From Promicromonospora thailandica (GTDB lineage: Bacteria; Actinomycetota; Actinomycetes; Actinomycetales; Cellulomonadaceae), in the NCBI RefSeq assembly GCF_024171955.1, contig NZ_JAMTCS010000007.1, positions 1 to 64,000 of the forward strand: a DNA stretch of 64,000 bases. Reading direction: 5' to 3'. The position numbers were made by a program, and so were the translations under genes. Below are positions 40,563-49,568 of the stretch, piece by piece. Position 1 is the stretch's first letter. Every line of letters starts with the position of its first letter. A model generated the notes under the pieces. That model saw only the letters and a list, made by a program, of their open reading frames with translations, made no database searches and was not told the DNA's origin.

Positions 40563-41633
40563 ATGGACCGCGACCAGGCCAGGAAGTTGAAGGAGCAGCT
40601 TGCGGCGTTCGCCCGGGACCTCGCCGAGCGCCAGGGGGTGGTGGCCACACCGCGGTCGCTGGGGGCGCAGTCGGCGCAGGAGCGGGTGTCGGAGGCGGCC
40701 GACGTCGTACGCGCCCCGACTCTCGCGCTCGGGCTGGTGCCGCAGGGAGAGGGCGGCTTCGGCATCGCCGTCCGCTACCGCCTGGGCGTACCGCGTGCCC
40801 GGTCGATCGTGCGCAAGGTCTTGGCGGAGGTGGGACCCGAGGTCGACGTGCGGCGCACGGGCCGCATCCGCCCGGTGAGCGAGCTGGGGCCACGCCCGCC
40901 CGCGCCGACGTCGCTGGCGGACGGCGACACGGACCGCCGTCGTCCGCTGCGGCCCGGCGTCTCGATCGGCCACGTGGGCGTCACGGCCGGCACCCTGGGG
41001 GCGTTCGTGACCCGTCCGGGCGGGGACGACGACGGCGCGCTGTACGCCCTGTCGAACTACCACGTGCTGGCCGGGTCGCCGGACGCGCGGCCCGGCGACA
41101 TCGTGCTGCAGCCGGGCCCGGCGGACGGCGGCCTGGCGCCGGGCGACCGGATCGGCGAGCTGGCCCAGGTGGTGGACCTGGACCCGCTCGAGCCCGCGGT
41201 CACGGACGCCGCCATCGCGCGCCTGGACCGGGTCCCGGTCGACTTCGAGTACCCGGTGGGCCGCGTGGTGAAGACCGCGCGCGCCCTCGGCGGGGAGATC
41301 GTCGGCAAGGTGGGCCGGACGACGGCGGTCACGCGCGGGCGGGTGACCGCCATCGAGCTGGACGACGTCATCGTGGGCTACGAGGACCTCGGCGCGCTCG
41401 GGTTCGACGACCAGATCGAGATCGAGAGCCTCCACGACGGCCCGTTCTCGCGCGGCGGCGACTCGGGGGCGCTGGTCTACCGGGAGGACGGCGTGGCGCT
41501 GGGGCTGCTGTTCGCCGGGTCCGAGTCGGGCGGGCGCAGCGGCAAGGGGCTGACCTACGCCAACCCGATCGACCGCGTGCTGGAGATCCTCGGCGTGGAG
41601 CTGGCGCGGGAGGCACCGCACCCGTTCGGATGA
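40563..41633 (+). CDS. Trypsin-like serine protease with N-terminal accessory domain, 356 aa
   Basis: The catalytic triad is visible as H167 (SNYHVLAG), D215 (VTDAAIARLD) and S301 (RGGDSGALV), giving a chymotrypsin-fold peptidase of the Nal1-like/S1 type. Before it, residues 50-102 form a small alpha/beta domain (LALGLVPQGEGGFGIAVRY ... VDVRRTGRI). There is no signal peptide or membrane helix, so it looks cytoplasmic. ATG 40563 is used; GTG/ATG codons upstream are possible. The next gene encodes a protein that looks like that N-terminal domain on its own. Confidence 0.85.
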   Translation: MDRDQARKLKEQLAAFARDLAERQGVVATPRSLGAQSAQERVSEAADVVRAPTLALGLVPQGEGGFGIAVRYRLGVPRARSIVRKVLAEVGPEVDVRRTGRIRPVSELGPRPPAPTSLADGDTDRRRPLRPGVSIGHVGVTAGTLGAFVTRPGGDDDGALYALSNYHVLAGSPDARPGDIVLQPGPADGGLAPGDRIGELAQVVDLDPLEPAVTDAAIARLDRVPVDFEYPVGRVVKTARALGGEIVGKVGRTTAVTRGRVTAIELDDVIVGYEDLGALGFDDQIEIESLHDGPFSRGGDSGALVYREDGVALGLLFAGSESGGRSGKGLTYANPIDRVLEILGVELAREAPHPFG

Positions 41634-41856
41634 GGGCGGGCCCGGGATGTTCGGTGTGCGCACCAGCGTTTCACCCCTCGGGCGTGTCGCGCGGGGCTCT
41701 GTCGGCGCCGGGCGTGTCCGCGCGGCGCGTCGCGGTCGAGAGTCCCGCTGACCTGCGGCGCCGCCCGACCGCCGCGACGAGCCCTGGGAGCCCTTCCACG
41801 CCCGGTGGAAGGGGGTAGACACGGGGGACACAATGGATGACCAGGAGGTGATCGGG

Positions 41857-42201
41857 ATGGCAACACTCGACGAGGCCCGTTCCGCCAAGGCCGCACTGCG
41901 CGACACCGTGGCCGGGCTGGACGGTGTGATCGGCGTCGGCGTCGCCCCTGAGTTCACGACCTCCCTCGAGCAGCCCCCGCGCGAGTACCGCGCCCGGGCG
42001 CAGGGGGAACCCGGTGGCTCCCGCGGCTCACAGGTCGAGGTGCTCGCCGAGGAGGTCTCGGTGGAGCAGGTGACCGGGCCCGGCGGAAGCTGGGTGCTGC
42101 AGGTCAACGTGACCGACCCGCGTCTGGTGGACAAGATCCCGGAGGAGATCGACGACGTGGCGGTGCGCGTGCGCGTCGTCGGGGCCGTCCGGGCGGGCTG
42201 A
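41857..42201 (+). CDS. Small protein resembling the protease N-terminal domain, 114 aa
   Basis: Start ATG 41857 has a perfect AGGAGGTG six bases upstream, so the upstream ATG 41833 is rejected. The product has LDGVIGVGVAPE ... SWVLQVNVTDP ... IPEEIDDVAVRVRVVG, the strand-helix-strand pattern seen at residues 50-102 of the neighbouring protease. It could be a detached prodomain, inhibitor or chaperone; this is inference from pattern and adjacency. A CCCTTCCAC/GTGGAAGGG hairpin lies upstream (about 41794-41816). Confidence 0.75.
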   Translation: MATLDEARSAKAALRDTVAGLDGVIGVGVAPEFTTSLEQPPREYRARAQGEPGGSRGSQVEVLAEEVSVEQVTGPGGSWVLQVNVTDPRLVDKIPEEIDDVAVRVRVVGAVRAG

Positions 42202-42250
42202 CGCCCGCCGCCGAGGTGAGGCGCACGCGCTCCACCTCGGCGTACGCAGG

Positions 42251-44407
42251 TCAGCCCAGCGTGGCCGGCAGCTCTGGCGTCTCGCCCAGCACCCGCTCCG
42301 CGAGGAACGCCGAGACCACCTGGTACCAGACCTTGGCGTTCTGCGGCGAGAGCACCCAGTGGTTCTCGTCCGGGAAGTACAGGAACCGGTGCGCCGTCTC
42401 GCCGTCGTCGGACGCGGGCAGGCCCGACTTCGTCAGCAGCTCGAACCAGAGGCGCAGCCCCTCCCCGACCGGGACGCGGTAGTCCTTGTCGCCGTGGATC
42501 ACGAGCATCGGCGTGCGGATCTCGCCCACGGACAGGTGCGGGCTGTTCTCCAGCGCCCTCTCGGGCGTCATCTCGCGGGCCCAGTAGTAGCCCGCGTCGG
42601 TGGTCGGGCCGAACTGGTCCAGCGCCCACAGGCTCGCGTGGGTCACGACCGCCTGGAAGCGGTCGGTGTGGCCCGCCACCCAGTTCGCCATGTAGCCGCC
42701 GAACGAGCCGCCCATGGCCGCCGTGCGGGTCCCGTCGATCTCGGGCAGCGCCTCCGCCGCGTCCGTGATGGCCATGAGGTCGGTGAACGGCGCCCTGCCC
42801 CAGGCACCCCAGCCCCGCTGGACGAACTCCTGGCCGTAACCCGTCGACAGCGCCGGGTCCGGCAGCAGCACCGCGTACCCCTGCGCCACCATCAGCCACG
42901 GGTTCCAGCGCCAGCTCCACGCGTTCCAGGAGCCCAGCGGGCCGCCGTGGATCCACAGCAGGAGCGGGGCCGGGGCGTCCGGGCCGGCGTCCGGGGGCAG
43001 CGCGAGCCAGGCGCGCACCCGCGCGCCGTCGGCGGCGGTGGTCTCGACCTCGGTGAGGGTGCCCGGCAGGGCGGGCGCGGGCACCGGCGAGCGGAGCAGG
43101 GTCGCGGCGACCGGCGTCCGCTCCCCGGCCGCACCCGAGGCGACGAAGGCGCCCAGGTCGATCCGCACGGGCTCGGCCGGGGCGGCGTAGGACGAGCGCA
43201 GCGCGAAGACGGTGGCGCCGTCCGGCGTGACGGACAGGTCGGAGAAGACGGCGTCGTCGGAGGTCACCCGCTCCACGACCACGTCGCTGCCCGGCAGCTC
43301 CCCGGCGAACGTGAGCAGGAAGACCGGGCCGCGCCCGTCGTCGTCGGCCTGGACCAGCAGGCCGCTGCCGTCCGGGAGCCAGGTGGGGCGGCCGGGCCAG
43401 CGGTCCCAGTCGTCGGCGAGCACGACCGGGTCGGCGGACCCGTCGGTGGGCACGAGCCCGAGGCGGGTCACCGGCGCCTGCTCGGGCGTGGAGATCGACT
43501 CGGTCAGGTACGCGACCCAGGCGCCGTCGGGCGAGATGCGGGGCGCCCCGGCGTCGGCGTCCGGGTCGTCGACGAGGATCCGGCGGTCGCCCGTGGCGGT
43601 GTCGACGGCGACGACGGTGCCGCGGCGGGCCGCTCCAGCGTCGGGCACGGCCCAGGTCGTCACGAGCGTGGCGCCGTCGGCGGACAGGTCCGCGGTGTGC
43701 TCGTCGAGCTGGCGTCCCGGGCCCGTGAGGTCGCGCAGGTCCAGGAGCCGGGGATCGGGCGTCGCGCCGGGCCGCTCCCCGTCCGCAGGGGCCGGCAGCG
43801 GCGACGCCGGCTGGTCGGCGAGCGCCGTGAGGTCTCCGGTGAGGCGCCGCACCTGGTCCGGGCCCAGGTCCTGGTCCCAGTACCGGACGGGGTAGCCGGC
43901 GTGCAGGACGGCGGACACCTTCTGGTCCTTGCGGGCCGTGCGCAGCGTGGCGTCCTGCGTCAGGTCCTTGGCGGAGGGCAGGACCTGCGCCGCGACGCTC
44001 ACCACGTCGGCGGCACGCGCGGCGAGCGGGCCGGAGACGCCACCGGGCGCCGTGGCGACGACGTGGGCCTCGCCGCCCCGGGCGGGCAGGAGCCAGAGGG
44101 CGGGCACGGGGTCGTCGCCGTCCTTGCCGTCCGGGTCGGGGCGGGCCGACGTGAACAGGAGGTCGCCCGACCGCGTGAAGGTGGCCGAGGACTCTCCCTT
44201 GGCCGAGCGGGTCAGGCGCCGGGCGGGCGCCTCGCCGGCGGGGTCCACCTCCCACAGGGCCGTGCGGTAGGCGGTGCGCTCGCCGTCGAGCGTCTGGACG
44301 GTGACGACGAGCCGGGAGCCGTCCGGACCGGCCGTGAGACCGGTGAGGCGGGGGACGGCGACGTAGTGGTCGAGGTCGTGGAACGGGGTCTGCGCGGTTT
44401 CGCTCAC
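42251..44407 (-). CDS. S9-family prolyl oligopeptidase/acylaminoacyl peptidase, 718 aa
   Basis: N-terminal beta-propeller (TolB/WD-like repeats, to about 440) and C-terminal alpha/beta hydrolase with nucleophile S568 in GGSFGGYMAN, acid around D640-D642 (HGDKDYRVP) and H683 (DENHWV). The oxyanion region is LLLWIHGGPLGSW. It would cleave short peptides in the cytoplasm; no signal peptide is seen. Start GTG 44407. Confidence 0.95.
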   Translation of the reverse strand: MSETAQTPFHDLDHYVAVPRLTGLTAGPDGSRLVVTVQTLDGERTAYRTALWEVDPAGEAPARRLTRSAKGESSATFTRSGDLLFTSARPDPDGKDGDDPVPALWLLPARGGEAHVVATAPGGVSGPLAARAADVVSVAAQVLPSAKDLTQDATLRTARKDQKVSAVLHAGYPVRYWDQDLGPDQVRRLTGDLTALADQPASPLPAPADGERPGATPDPRLLDLRDLTGPGRQLDEHTADLSADGATLVTTWAVPDAGAARRGTVVAVDTATGDRRILVDDPDADAGAPRISPDGAWVAYLTESISTPEQAPVTRLGLVPTDGSADPVVLADDWDRWPGRPTWLPDGSGLLVQADDDGRGPVFLLTFAGELPGSDVVVERVTSDDAVFSDLSVTPDGATVFALRSSYAAPAEPVRIDLGAFVASGAAGERTPVAATLLRSPVPAPALPGTLTEVETTAADGARVRAWLALPPDAGPDAPAPLLLWIHGGPLGSWNAWSWRWNPWLMVAQGYAVLLPDPALSTGYGQEFVQRGWGAWGRAPFTDLMAITDAAEALPEIDGTRTAAMGGSFGGYMANWVAGHTDRFQAVVTHASLWALDQFGPTTDAGYYWAREMTPERALENSPHLSVGEIRTPMLVIHGDKDYRVPVGEGLRLWFELLTKSGLPASDDGETAHRFLYFPDENHWVLSPQNAKVWYQVVSAFLAERVLGETPELPATLG

Positions 44408-44456
44408 CGCCCACGTCTACCACGCACGGGACGCCGGGTGGTCGTGAATTACCGTG

Positions 44457-46499
44457 CTACCCCTCGGTGCGCCGGGTCTGCTCCGCCTTCTCGGCCAGCA
44501 TGGCGTTGTACGCCTCGAGCTCGGCGTCGCCGTCGCGTTCCGCCTTGCGGTCGGTGCGCCGGGCCTCGCGCGCGTCGGACCGGGTCCACGAGATCGCGAC
44601 GCCGACGGCGAGGAGCAGGGTCGGCAGTTCACCGATGCCCCAGGCCACGGCGCCGCCCTTCTGCTGGTCCTCGATGGCGCTGGGTCCCCACGGCCGGCCG
44701 AGGAGGCCGAACCACTCGGGGACGAGCAGCGCGGTGCCGGACGTGAGCGCCACGCCGAAGAACGCGTGGAACGCCATGGTGGCGAACAGGAGCACGAGGC
44801 GCAGCGGGTACCCGGGCCGCGAGGGGCCGGGGTCGACGCCGATGAGCGCGTTCGCGAAGAGGTACCCGACGAGCGTGAAGTGGGCGACCATCCACAGGTG
44901 GCCGGCGTAGGTGTCCAGGGCGAGCTCGAACAGGGGCGTGAAGTAGAAGACGATCATCCCGCCCGCGAACAGGACGGCCGCGACCACGGGGTGCGCCATG
45001 AACCGGCCCCAGGCCGAGTGCACGAGCGTGAGCACCCACTCCCGGGGTCCCCGCGAGCCGTCCTTGCGGGCCGGGACCGCTCGGACCAGCAGCGTCACGG
45101 GTGCGGCGAGCACGAGGAAGAGGGGCACCACCATCGCCAGGACCATGTGCTGCACCATGTGGGCGCTGAACAGCACGTGCCCGTAGGTGGCGGCACCGCC
45201 GTTCGTGGCCCAGAACAGGACCACGATGCCCAGGCACCACGCGATGGTGCGCCCCACGGGCCACGCGTCGCCGCGTCGCCGCAGGCGCACCGTCCAGCCC
45301 ACGTACACGACGAGTGCGGCGGCGCACGCGAACGCGAGGATGACGTCCCACTGGAACTCGGTGAACCAGCGCGCGAGCGTGGGCTCGGGCGGCAGGGGGT
45401 GACCCGTGACGATCTCGGCGGGGGTGCTGTCGGCGACCTCCTCGGACACGGGCGGGGCGGTCGAGCCGAGGGCCACCGCGACGCCGGACACGGCACCCAT
45501 CACCCCGACCTCGACGGCCGCGAGCCGCCAGAACAGGCCGATCGCCGCGTTGCGGGTGGTCGTGGGGGACGCCAGCCGGGCGACGACGGTGGTCCGGTGC
45601 AGCCAGCCCAGCCCGCCCAGCACCACCAGGAGCGCGACCTTCACGATGAGCAGGACCCCGTAGTCGGTGTTCAGCTTGTCGAGCGATCCGATCCGGACCC
45701 AGGCGCTGACCAGCCCGGAGACCGCAACGGCGAGGAAGCACCAGAGGGCGATCCCGGAGTAGCGGCTGATGACGTCCGGCGTCGCCGCGTGCCGCACGCC
45801 GATCAGGGCGATGACCGCCAGGCCACCGATCCAGAGGGCCGCGCCGCCGAGGTGCAGGAACAGGGCCGAGACGGCGAGGTCGTGGCTGGCCGCCCCCGCG
45901 GCGTGCCCGGTCGAGGACTGCATGCCGAGCGCGACGAGGGGCAGCGCCAGCGTGGTCAGGGCGCCCACGGGTCCGCGCACGAGCAGGGCGAGGGCAGCCG
46001 TCACCGCGGCGACGACGACGATGCCCAGGTACGTGCGCCCGACCGTGATGGTCGAGACGTACTCCATGAGCGTGGGCCCGAACCCCTCCGCGTCCAGGGG
46101 CAGGTACGTGGACCACGAGAAGCGCAGGACGAGCTGGACCAGCGCGGCGAGCGTCCACAGACCCGCGGCCACACCCGCGACCCCGAGCGCCCGGTCGACC
46201 AGCGGGCCCTGCGGCAGCACGAACGCGGCCAGCGCGAGCGCGCCCACGGTGACGGCGACCGACAGCTCGGTGACCACCGTCGCCACGGGAGCGCCCCAGC
46301 GCACGACGGCGCCCGGGTCGGTGAAGCTGGCGAACGCGGTGAAGGCCCCGGAGAAGGCGCCGGCCGCGACCAGGGCCGCGAACGCGACGAGGACGGCGGC
46401 AGGCAGCGCGGCGACGAGCCACGACGGGCTCGCCGGGCCGCTCGCTGCGGCGGTCCGTGCTGGTCTACCGGTCCTGTTCCGGGCGTCGGTCGGGGTCAC
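44457..46499 (-). CDS. CopD-CtaG fusion: copper resistance/cytochrome oxidase assembly membrane protein, 680 aa
   Basis: About 15 membrane helices. The N-terminal half is CopD-like (YGVLLIVKVALLVVLGGLGWLHR, YSGIALWCFLAVAVSGL). The C-terminal half is caa3_CtaG-like (HVLFSAHMVQHMVLAMVVPLFLVLAAP and WMVAHFTLVGYLFANALIGVDPG). Such fusions are known in actinobacteria and are linked to copper delivery for cytochrome c oxidase. Starts at GTG 46499, with TAGGCT seven bases upstream (leaderless). Confidence 0.93.
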   Translation of the reverse strand: MTPTDARNRTGRPARTAAASGPASPSWLVAALPAAVLVAFAALVAAGAFSGAFTAFASFTDPGAVVRWGAPVATVVTELSVAVTVGALALAAFVLPQGPLVDRALGVAGVAAGLWTLAALVQLVLRFSWSTYLPLDAEGFGPTLMEYVSTITVGRTYLGIVVVAAVTAALALLVRGPVGALTTLALPLVALGMQSSTGHAAGAASHDLAVSALFLHLGGAALWIGGLAVIALIGVRHAATPDVISRYSGIALWCFLAVAVSGLVSAWVRIGSLDKLNTDYGVLLIVKVALLVVLGGLGWLHRTTVVARLASPTTTRNAAIGLFWRLAAVEVGVMGAVSGVAVALGSTAPPVSEEVADSTPAEIVTGHPLPPEPTLARWFTEFQWDVILAFACAAALVVYVGWTVRLRRRGDAWPVGRTIAWCLGIVVLFWATNGGAATYGHVLFSAHMVQHMVLAMVVPLFLVLAAPVTLLVRAVPARKDGSRGPREWVLTLVHSAWGRFMAHPVVAAVLFAGGMIVFYFTPLFELALDTYAGHLWMVAHFTLVGYLFANALIGVDPGPSRPGYPLRLVLLFATMAFHAFFGVALTSGTALLVPEWFGLLGRPWGPSAIEDQQKGGAVAWGIGELPTLLLAVGVAISWTRSDAREARRTDRKAERDGDAELEAYNAMLAEKAEQTRRTEG

Positions 46500-46657
46500 G
46501 CGGTCCAGCCTAGGCGTGCCGGGCCCCTGCTCTGACCGTCCCCGGGTGTCCGGTTGACCACGCCGTGAGCCAGGGCGAACCGGACATTCCGACGAAGTCC
46601 AGGAAAAGTTCGGCTGGATTATGCACCAAACCCAACCCTTTAGCCCTCTTCTGCGTT

Positions 46658-46939
46658 GTGACCAGTGTGGACCTCGCGAACATCATCACCGAGACCGACG
46701 ACTCCGTGCCGTGCTCGGACCAGCCTGAGCTCTGGTTCGCGGAGCATCCGGCTGACCTCGAGGCGGCGAAGCGTGCGTGCGGCGACTGCCCGCTGAAGGC
46801 CCAGTGCCTCGCGGGTGCGCTGGCCCGCCGCGAGCCGTGGGGTGTCTGGGGCGGCGAGATCGTCGTCGACGGCACCGTGCGGAGCCGCAAGCGCCGCCGC
46901 GGCCGGCCGCGGTCGATCGGCGGCATGCGCGTGGCGTGA
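46658..46939 (+). CDS. whiB7: WhiB7-type redox/antibiotic resistance regulator, 93 aa
   Basis: The four cluster cysteines (PCSDQPE, RACGDCPLKAQC), the EPWGVWGGE turn and the C-terminal AT-hook RKRRRGRPR match WhiB7, which activates intrinsic resistance genes with sigma-A. I use GTG 46658; the frame stays open to GTG 46565 and no Shine-Dalgarno decides. In related species whiB7 has a long regulatory leader with an upstream ORF; the present 150-bp upstream region is compatible but not proven. Confidence 0.9.
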   Translation: MTSVDLANIITETDDSVPCSDQPELWFAEHPADLEAAKRACGDCPLKAQCLAGALARREPWGVWGGEIVVDGTVRSRKRRRGRPRSIGGMRVA

Positions 46940-46951
46940 GGCCACGCGGTC

Positions 46952-46972
46952 CGGACGGCTTCGCGCCGTCCG
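46952..46972 (+). terminator. Terminator after whiB7
   Basis: 8-bp perfect stem CGGACGGC / GCCGTCCG with 5-nt loop TTCGC, 12 nt after the whiB7 stop codon. Confidence 0.65.
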
Positions 46973-47021
46973 ACACCGGAACCTGCCCGGGGCACGGCGG
47001 CCGAGCCCAGCCGCCGTGACA

Positions 47022-47063
47022 CGTCAGACCCTCAGGTCACCAGGGTGACCTGAGGGTCTGACG
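47022..47063. terminator. Bidirectional terminator, 19-bp perfect stem
   Basis: CGTCAGACCCTCAGGTCAC (47022-47040) is perfectly complementary to 47045-47063 around a CAGG loop. It separates whiB7 (plus) from the dehydrogenase operon (minus) and ends 9 bp from the E2 stop codon. Confidence 0.85.
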
Positions 47064-47072
47064 CGTTCGGGG

Positions 47073-48515
47073 TCAGCCCCAGACGAGGCCGCGGGCCGGG
47101 TCCTCCAGGACGCGCGCGACGTCGGACAGGAACCGGGCACCGAGCTCGCCGTCGGCCAGCCGGTGGTCGAAGCTGAAGCTGAGCGTCGTCACCCAGCGCG
47201 GCTTCACCTTGCCCTTGTGCACCCAGGGCTGCTGCCGGATCGCACCGAAAGCCAGTATCCCCGACTCCCCCGGGTTCAGGATCGGCGTACCGGTGTCGAT
47301 ACCGAAGACGCCGAGGTTGGTGATGGTGATGGTGCCGTCGGACATGTCGGTCACCGAGGTACGCCCGGCCCGCGCCGTCGCGGTCAGCCCGGCCAGCGCC
47401 TTCGCGATGCCGAGCAGGTCGAGCGTGTGGGCGTCCTTGATGTTCGGCACCACGAGACCCCGGGGCGTCGCCGCGGCGATGCCCAGGTTCACGTAGTGCT
47501 TGTAAACGATCTCCTGGGCCGCGTCGTCCCAGGATGCGTTGATCTGCGGGTGCCGCTTGACGGCCAGCAGCACCGCCTTCGCGGCCACCAGCAGCGGCGT
47601 CACCTTGACCTCGGCGAAGTCGCGGTCCTCCTTGAGGGCGGCCACGAGCTTCATCGTCCTGGTGACGTCCACGGTGTGCAGCACGGTCACGTGCGGTGCC
47701 GTGAAGGCGCTCGCGACCATCGCCTCGGCCGTGCGCTTGCGCACCGACCGCACCGGGACGCGCGTCTGCCGCCCGTCCGGGGACACCACGCCGGAGGCGA
47801 GCCACGGCTCGTCGTCCGGGTAGTGCGTCAGGGTCCGCACCGAGGAGCGCTCGGCGTGGGCGACCACGTCCTCGCGCGTGACGATGCCCCCCGGACCCGA
47901 CGCGTGCACCCCCGCCAGGTCCACCCCCAGGTCCTTGGCGAGCTTGCGGACCGGCGGCTTGGCGAGCACGCGGGCGCGCGCGGCCGTGGTGGTCCCGTTG
48001 TCGGACGGCGGGGTGGCCGGCCTGGGCGCGGGCGGTGCCGCTGGCGCAGGGACGGGTGCCGGTGCGGGAGCCGGTGCCGGCGCGACGGCGACCGCGGCGG
48101 CCGGTGCCGGCGCCGCCGTCGACTGGAACCGGCGGCGGCGGCCGCTGGCCTTCGCCTCGGCGGTCCCGTACCCCACCAGCACCGACCCGGACCCCTCGTC
48201 CTGGGCGCCCTCGGCCGGGGCCGACGTCGCGGCACCGTTCGACGACGGCCCCGCGGGCGCACCGCCGCCGGACACCGCGATCTCGATGATCGCGGTGCCG
48301 ACGTCCACGGTGGTGCCCGGCTCGACGAGCAGGGCGGAGACGGTCCCGGCCCAGGGCGACGGCAGGTCGACGAGCGACTTCGCCGTCTCGATCTCGACGA
48401 TCGTCTGGTTCACCTCGACGGTGTCGCCCACGGCGACCCGCCACTCGACGATCTCCGCCTCGGTGAGACCCTCACCGACGTCGGGGAGCGGGAACCTCTG
48501 GTTGTTCGAGCTCAC
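47073..48515 (-). CDS. bkdC: Dihydrolipoamide acyltransferase E2 of a 2-oxoacid dehydrogenase, 480 aa
   Basis: One lipoyl domain (about 5-80; lipoyl lysine in IETAKSLVD), an alanine/proline-rich linker, a peripheral-subunit-binding domain (about 190-225, VRKLAKDLGVDLAGVHASG) and the catalytic domain with SFSFDHRLADG. Typical of BkdC-type E2. Start GTG 48515, 18 nt after the E1-beta stop. Acts with the two E1 subunits and an E3 encoded elsewhere. Branched-chain specificity is inferred from the gene arrangement (as in M. tuberculosis Rv2495c-2497c). Confidence 0.92.
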   Translation of the reverse strand: MSSNNQRFPLPDVGEGLTEAEIVEWRVAVGDTVEVNQTIVEIETAKSLVDLPSPWAGTVSALLVEPGTTVDVGTAIIEIAVSGGGAPAGPSSNGAATSAPAEGAQDEGSGSVLVGYGTAEAKASGRRRRFQSTAAPAPAAAVAVAPAPAPAPAPVPAPAAPPAPRPATPPSDNGTTTAARARVLAKPPVRKLAKDLGVDLAGVHASGPGGIVTREDVVAHAERSSVRTLTHYPDDEPWLASGVVSPDGRQTRVPVRSVRKRTAEAMVASAFTAPHVTVLHTVDVTRTMKLVAALKEDRDFAEVKVTPLLVAAKAVLLAVKRHPQINASWDDAAQEIVYKHYVNLGIAAATPRGLVVPNIKDAHTLDLLGIAKALAGLTATARAGRTSVTDMSDGTITITNLGVFGIDTGTPILNPGESGILAFGAIRQQPWVHKGKVKPRWVTTLSFSFDHRLADGELGARFLSDVARVLEDPARGLVWG

Positions 48516-48533
48516 TGGCTGCTGGCTCCTTGC

Positions 48534-49568
48534 TCAGTGCGCGAAGGCACGGTCGACGGCGTCGAGCACACGGTCCACGCTCGGCAGGTACTCGTGCTCG
48601 TGCTTGGCCACGGGGTACGGCGTGTGGAATCCACCCACCCGGAGCACCGGCGACTCCAGCGCGTAGAAGCACTCCTCCGTGACGCGGGCCGCGATCTCCG
48701 CGCCCGCCCCGAAGAACACGGGCGCCTCGTGGATCACGACGCACCGCCCCGTCTTGCGCACGCTGGCCACGACGGCTCCGGTGTCGAGCGGCGAGATCGC
48801 GCGCAGGTCGACGACCTCGGCCGAGCGCCCCTCCTCCGCGAGCGCGGCGGCGGTCTTGAGCGCCGTCTCGACCGACGGCCCGTAGGCCACCAGGGTCACG
48901 TCGGTGCCGGTCCGGACCACCTGGGCGGCGTTGAGGGTCGCCGACCCGACCGGCACGTCGAGATCCACCTCGCCCTTGGCCCAGTAGCGGCCCTTGGGCT
49001 CGAAGAACACGACGGGATCCGGCGAGGCGATGGCCTCCTGGATCATCGTGTACGCGTCCTGCGGGCTGCTCGGGGAGACCACGCGCAGACCGGCGGTGTG
49101 CGCGAACAGCGCCTCCGGGCTCTCGCTGTGGTGCTCGACGGCGCCGATGCCACCGCCGTAGGGGATGCGGATGACCACGGGCATGTCGATCGCGCCGCGC
49201 GTGCGGTTGTGGATCTTGGCGAGCTGCGTGGTGATCTGGTTGAACGCCGGGAAGACGAACCCGTCGAACTGGATCTCGCAGACCGGCCGGTAGCCGCGCA
49301 TGGCGAGGCCGATGGCGGTGCCGACGATGCCGGACTCCGCCAGCGGCGTGTCCACCACGCGCTCCTCGCCGAACTCCGCCTGCAGGCCGTCGGTGACCCG
49401 GAAGACGCCGCCCAGCGGGCCGATGTCCTCGCCCATGAGCAGCACCTTGTCGTCGCGCCGCATCGCGGCGCGCAGGCCCTCGTTGACGGCCTTGCCGAGC
49501 GTCAGGGTCTTCGTGCCCTCGGCGCGGGCGCCGGACGTGGTCTGCGTGCGTTCCGCCATGGTTGTCAT
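48534..49568 (-). CDS. bkdB: 2-oxoacid dehydrogenase E1 beta subunit, 344 aa
   Basis: Transketolase-like pyrimidine domain: LMGEDIGPLGGVFRVTDGL, DTPLAESGIVGTAIGLAMRGYRPVCEIQF, and C-terminal VVIHEAPVFFGAGAEIAARV. Start ATG 49568 overlaps the E1-alpha stop (ATGA), which implies 1:1 translation. Forms an alpha2beta2 TPP enzyme that decarboxylates a 2-oxoacid. Confidence 0.93.
   Translation of the reverse strand: MTTMAERTQTTSGARAEGTKTLTLGKAVNEGLRAAMRRDDKVLLMGEDIGPLGGVFRVTDGLQAEFGEERVVDTPLAESGIVGTAIGLAMRGYRPVCEIQFDGFVFPAFNQITTQLAKIHNRTRGAIDMPVVIRIPYGGGIGAVEHHSESPEALFAHTAGLRVVSPSSPQDAYTMIQEAIASPDPVVFFEPKGRYWAKGEVDLDVPVGSATLNAAQVVRTGTDVTLVAYGPSVETALKTAAALAEEGRSAEVVDLRAISPLDTGAVVASVRKTGRCVVIHEAPVFFGAGAEIAARVTEECFYALESPVLRVGGFHTPYPVAKHEHEYLPSVDRVLDAVDRAFAH

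Noticed and set aside
40536-44423. Minus-strand open frame of 1295 codons across the protease and peptidase genes
   Set aside because: It is an R/P/G/A-rich antisense or frame-shifted shadow of two well-supported genes (protease on plus, S9 peptidase in another minus frame). Similar long shadows at 17961-20783, 19892-21982 and 59920-63291 were left out for the same reason.
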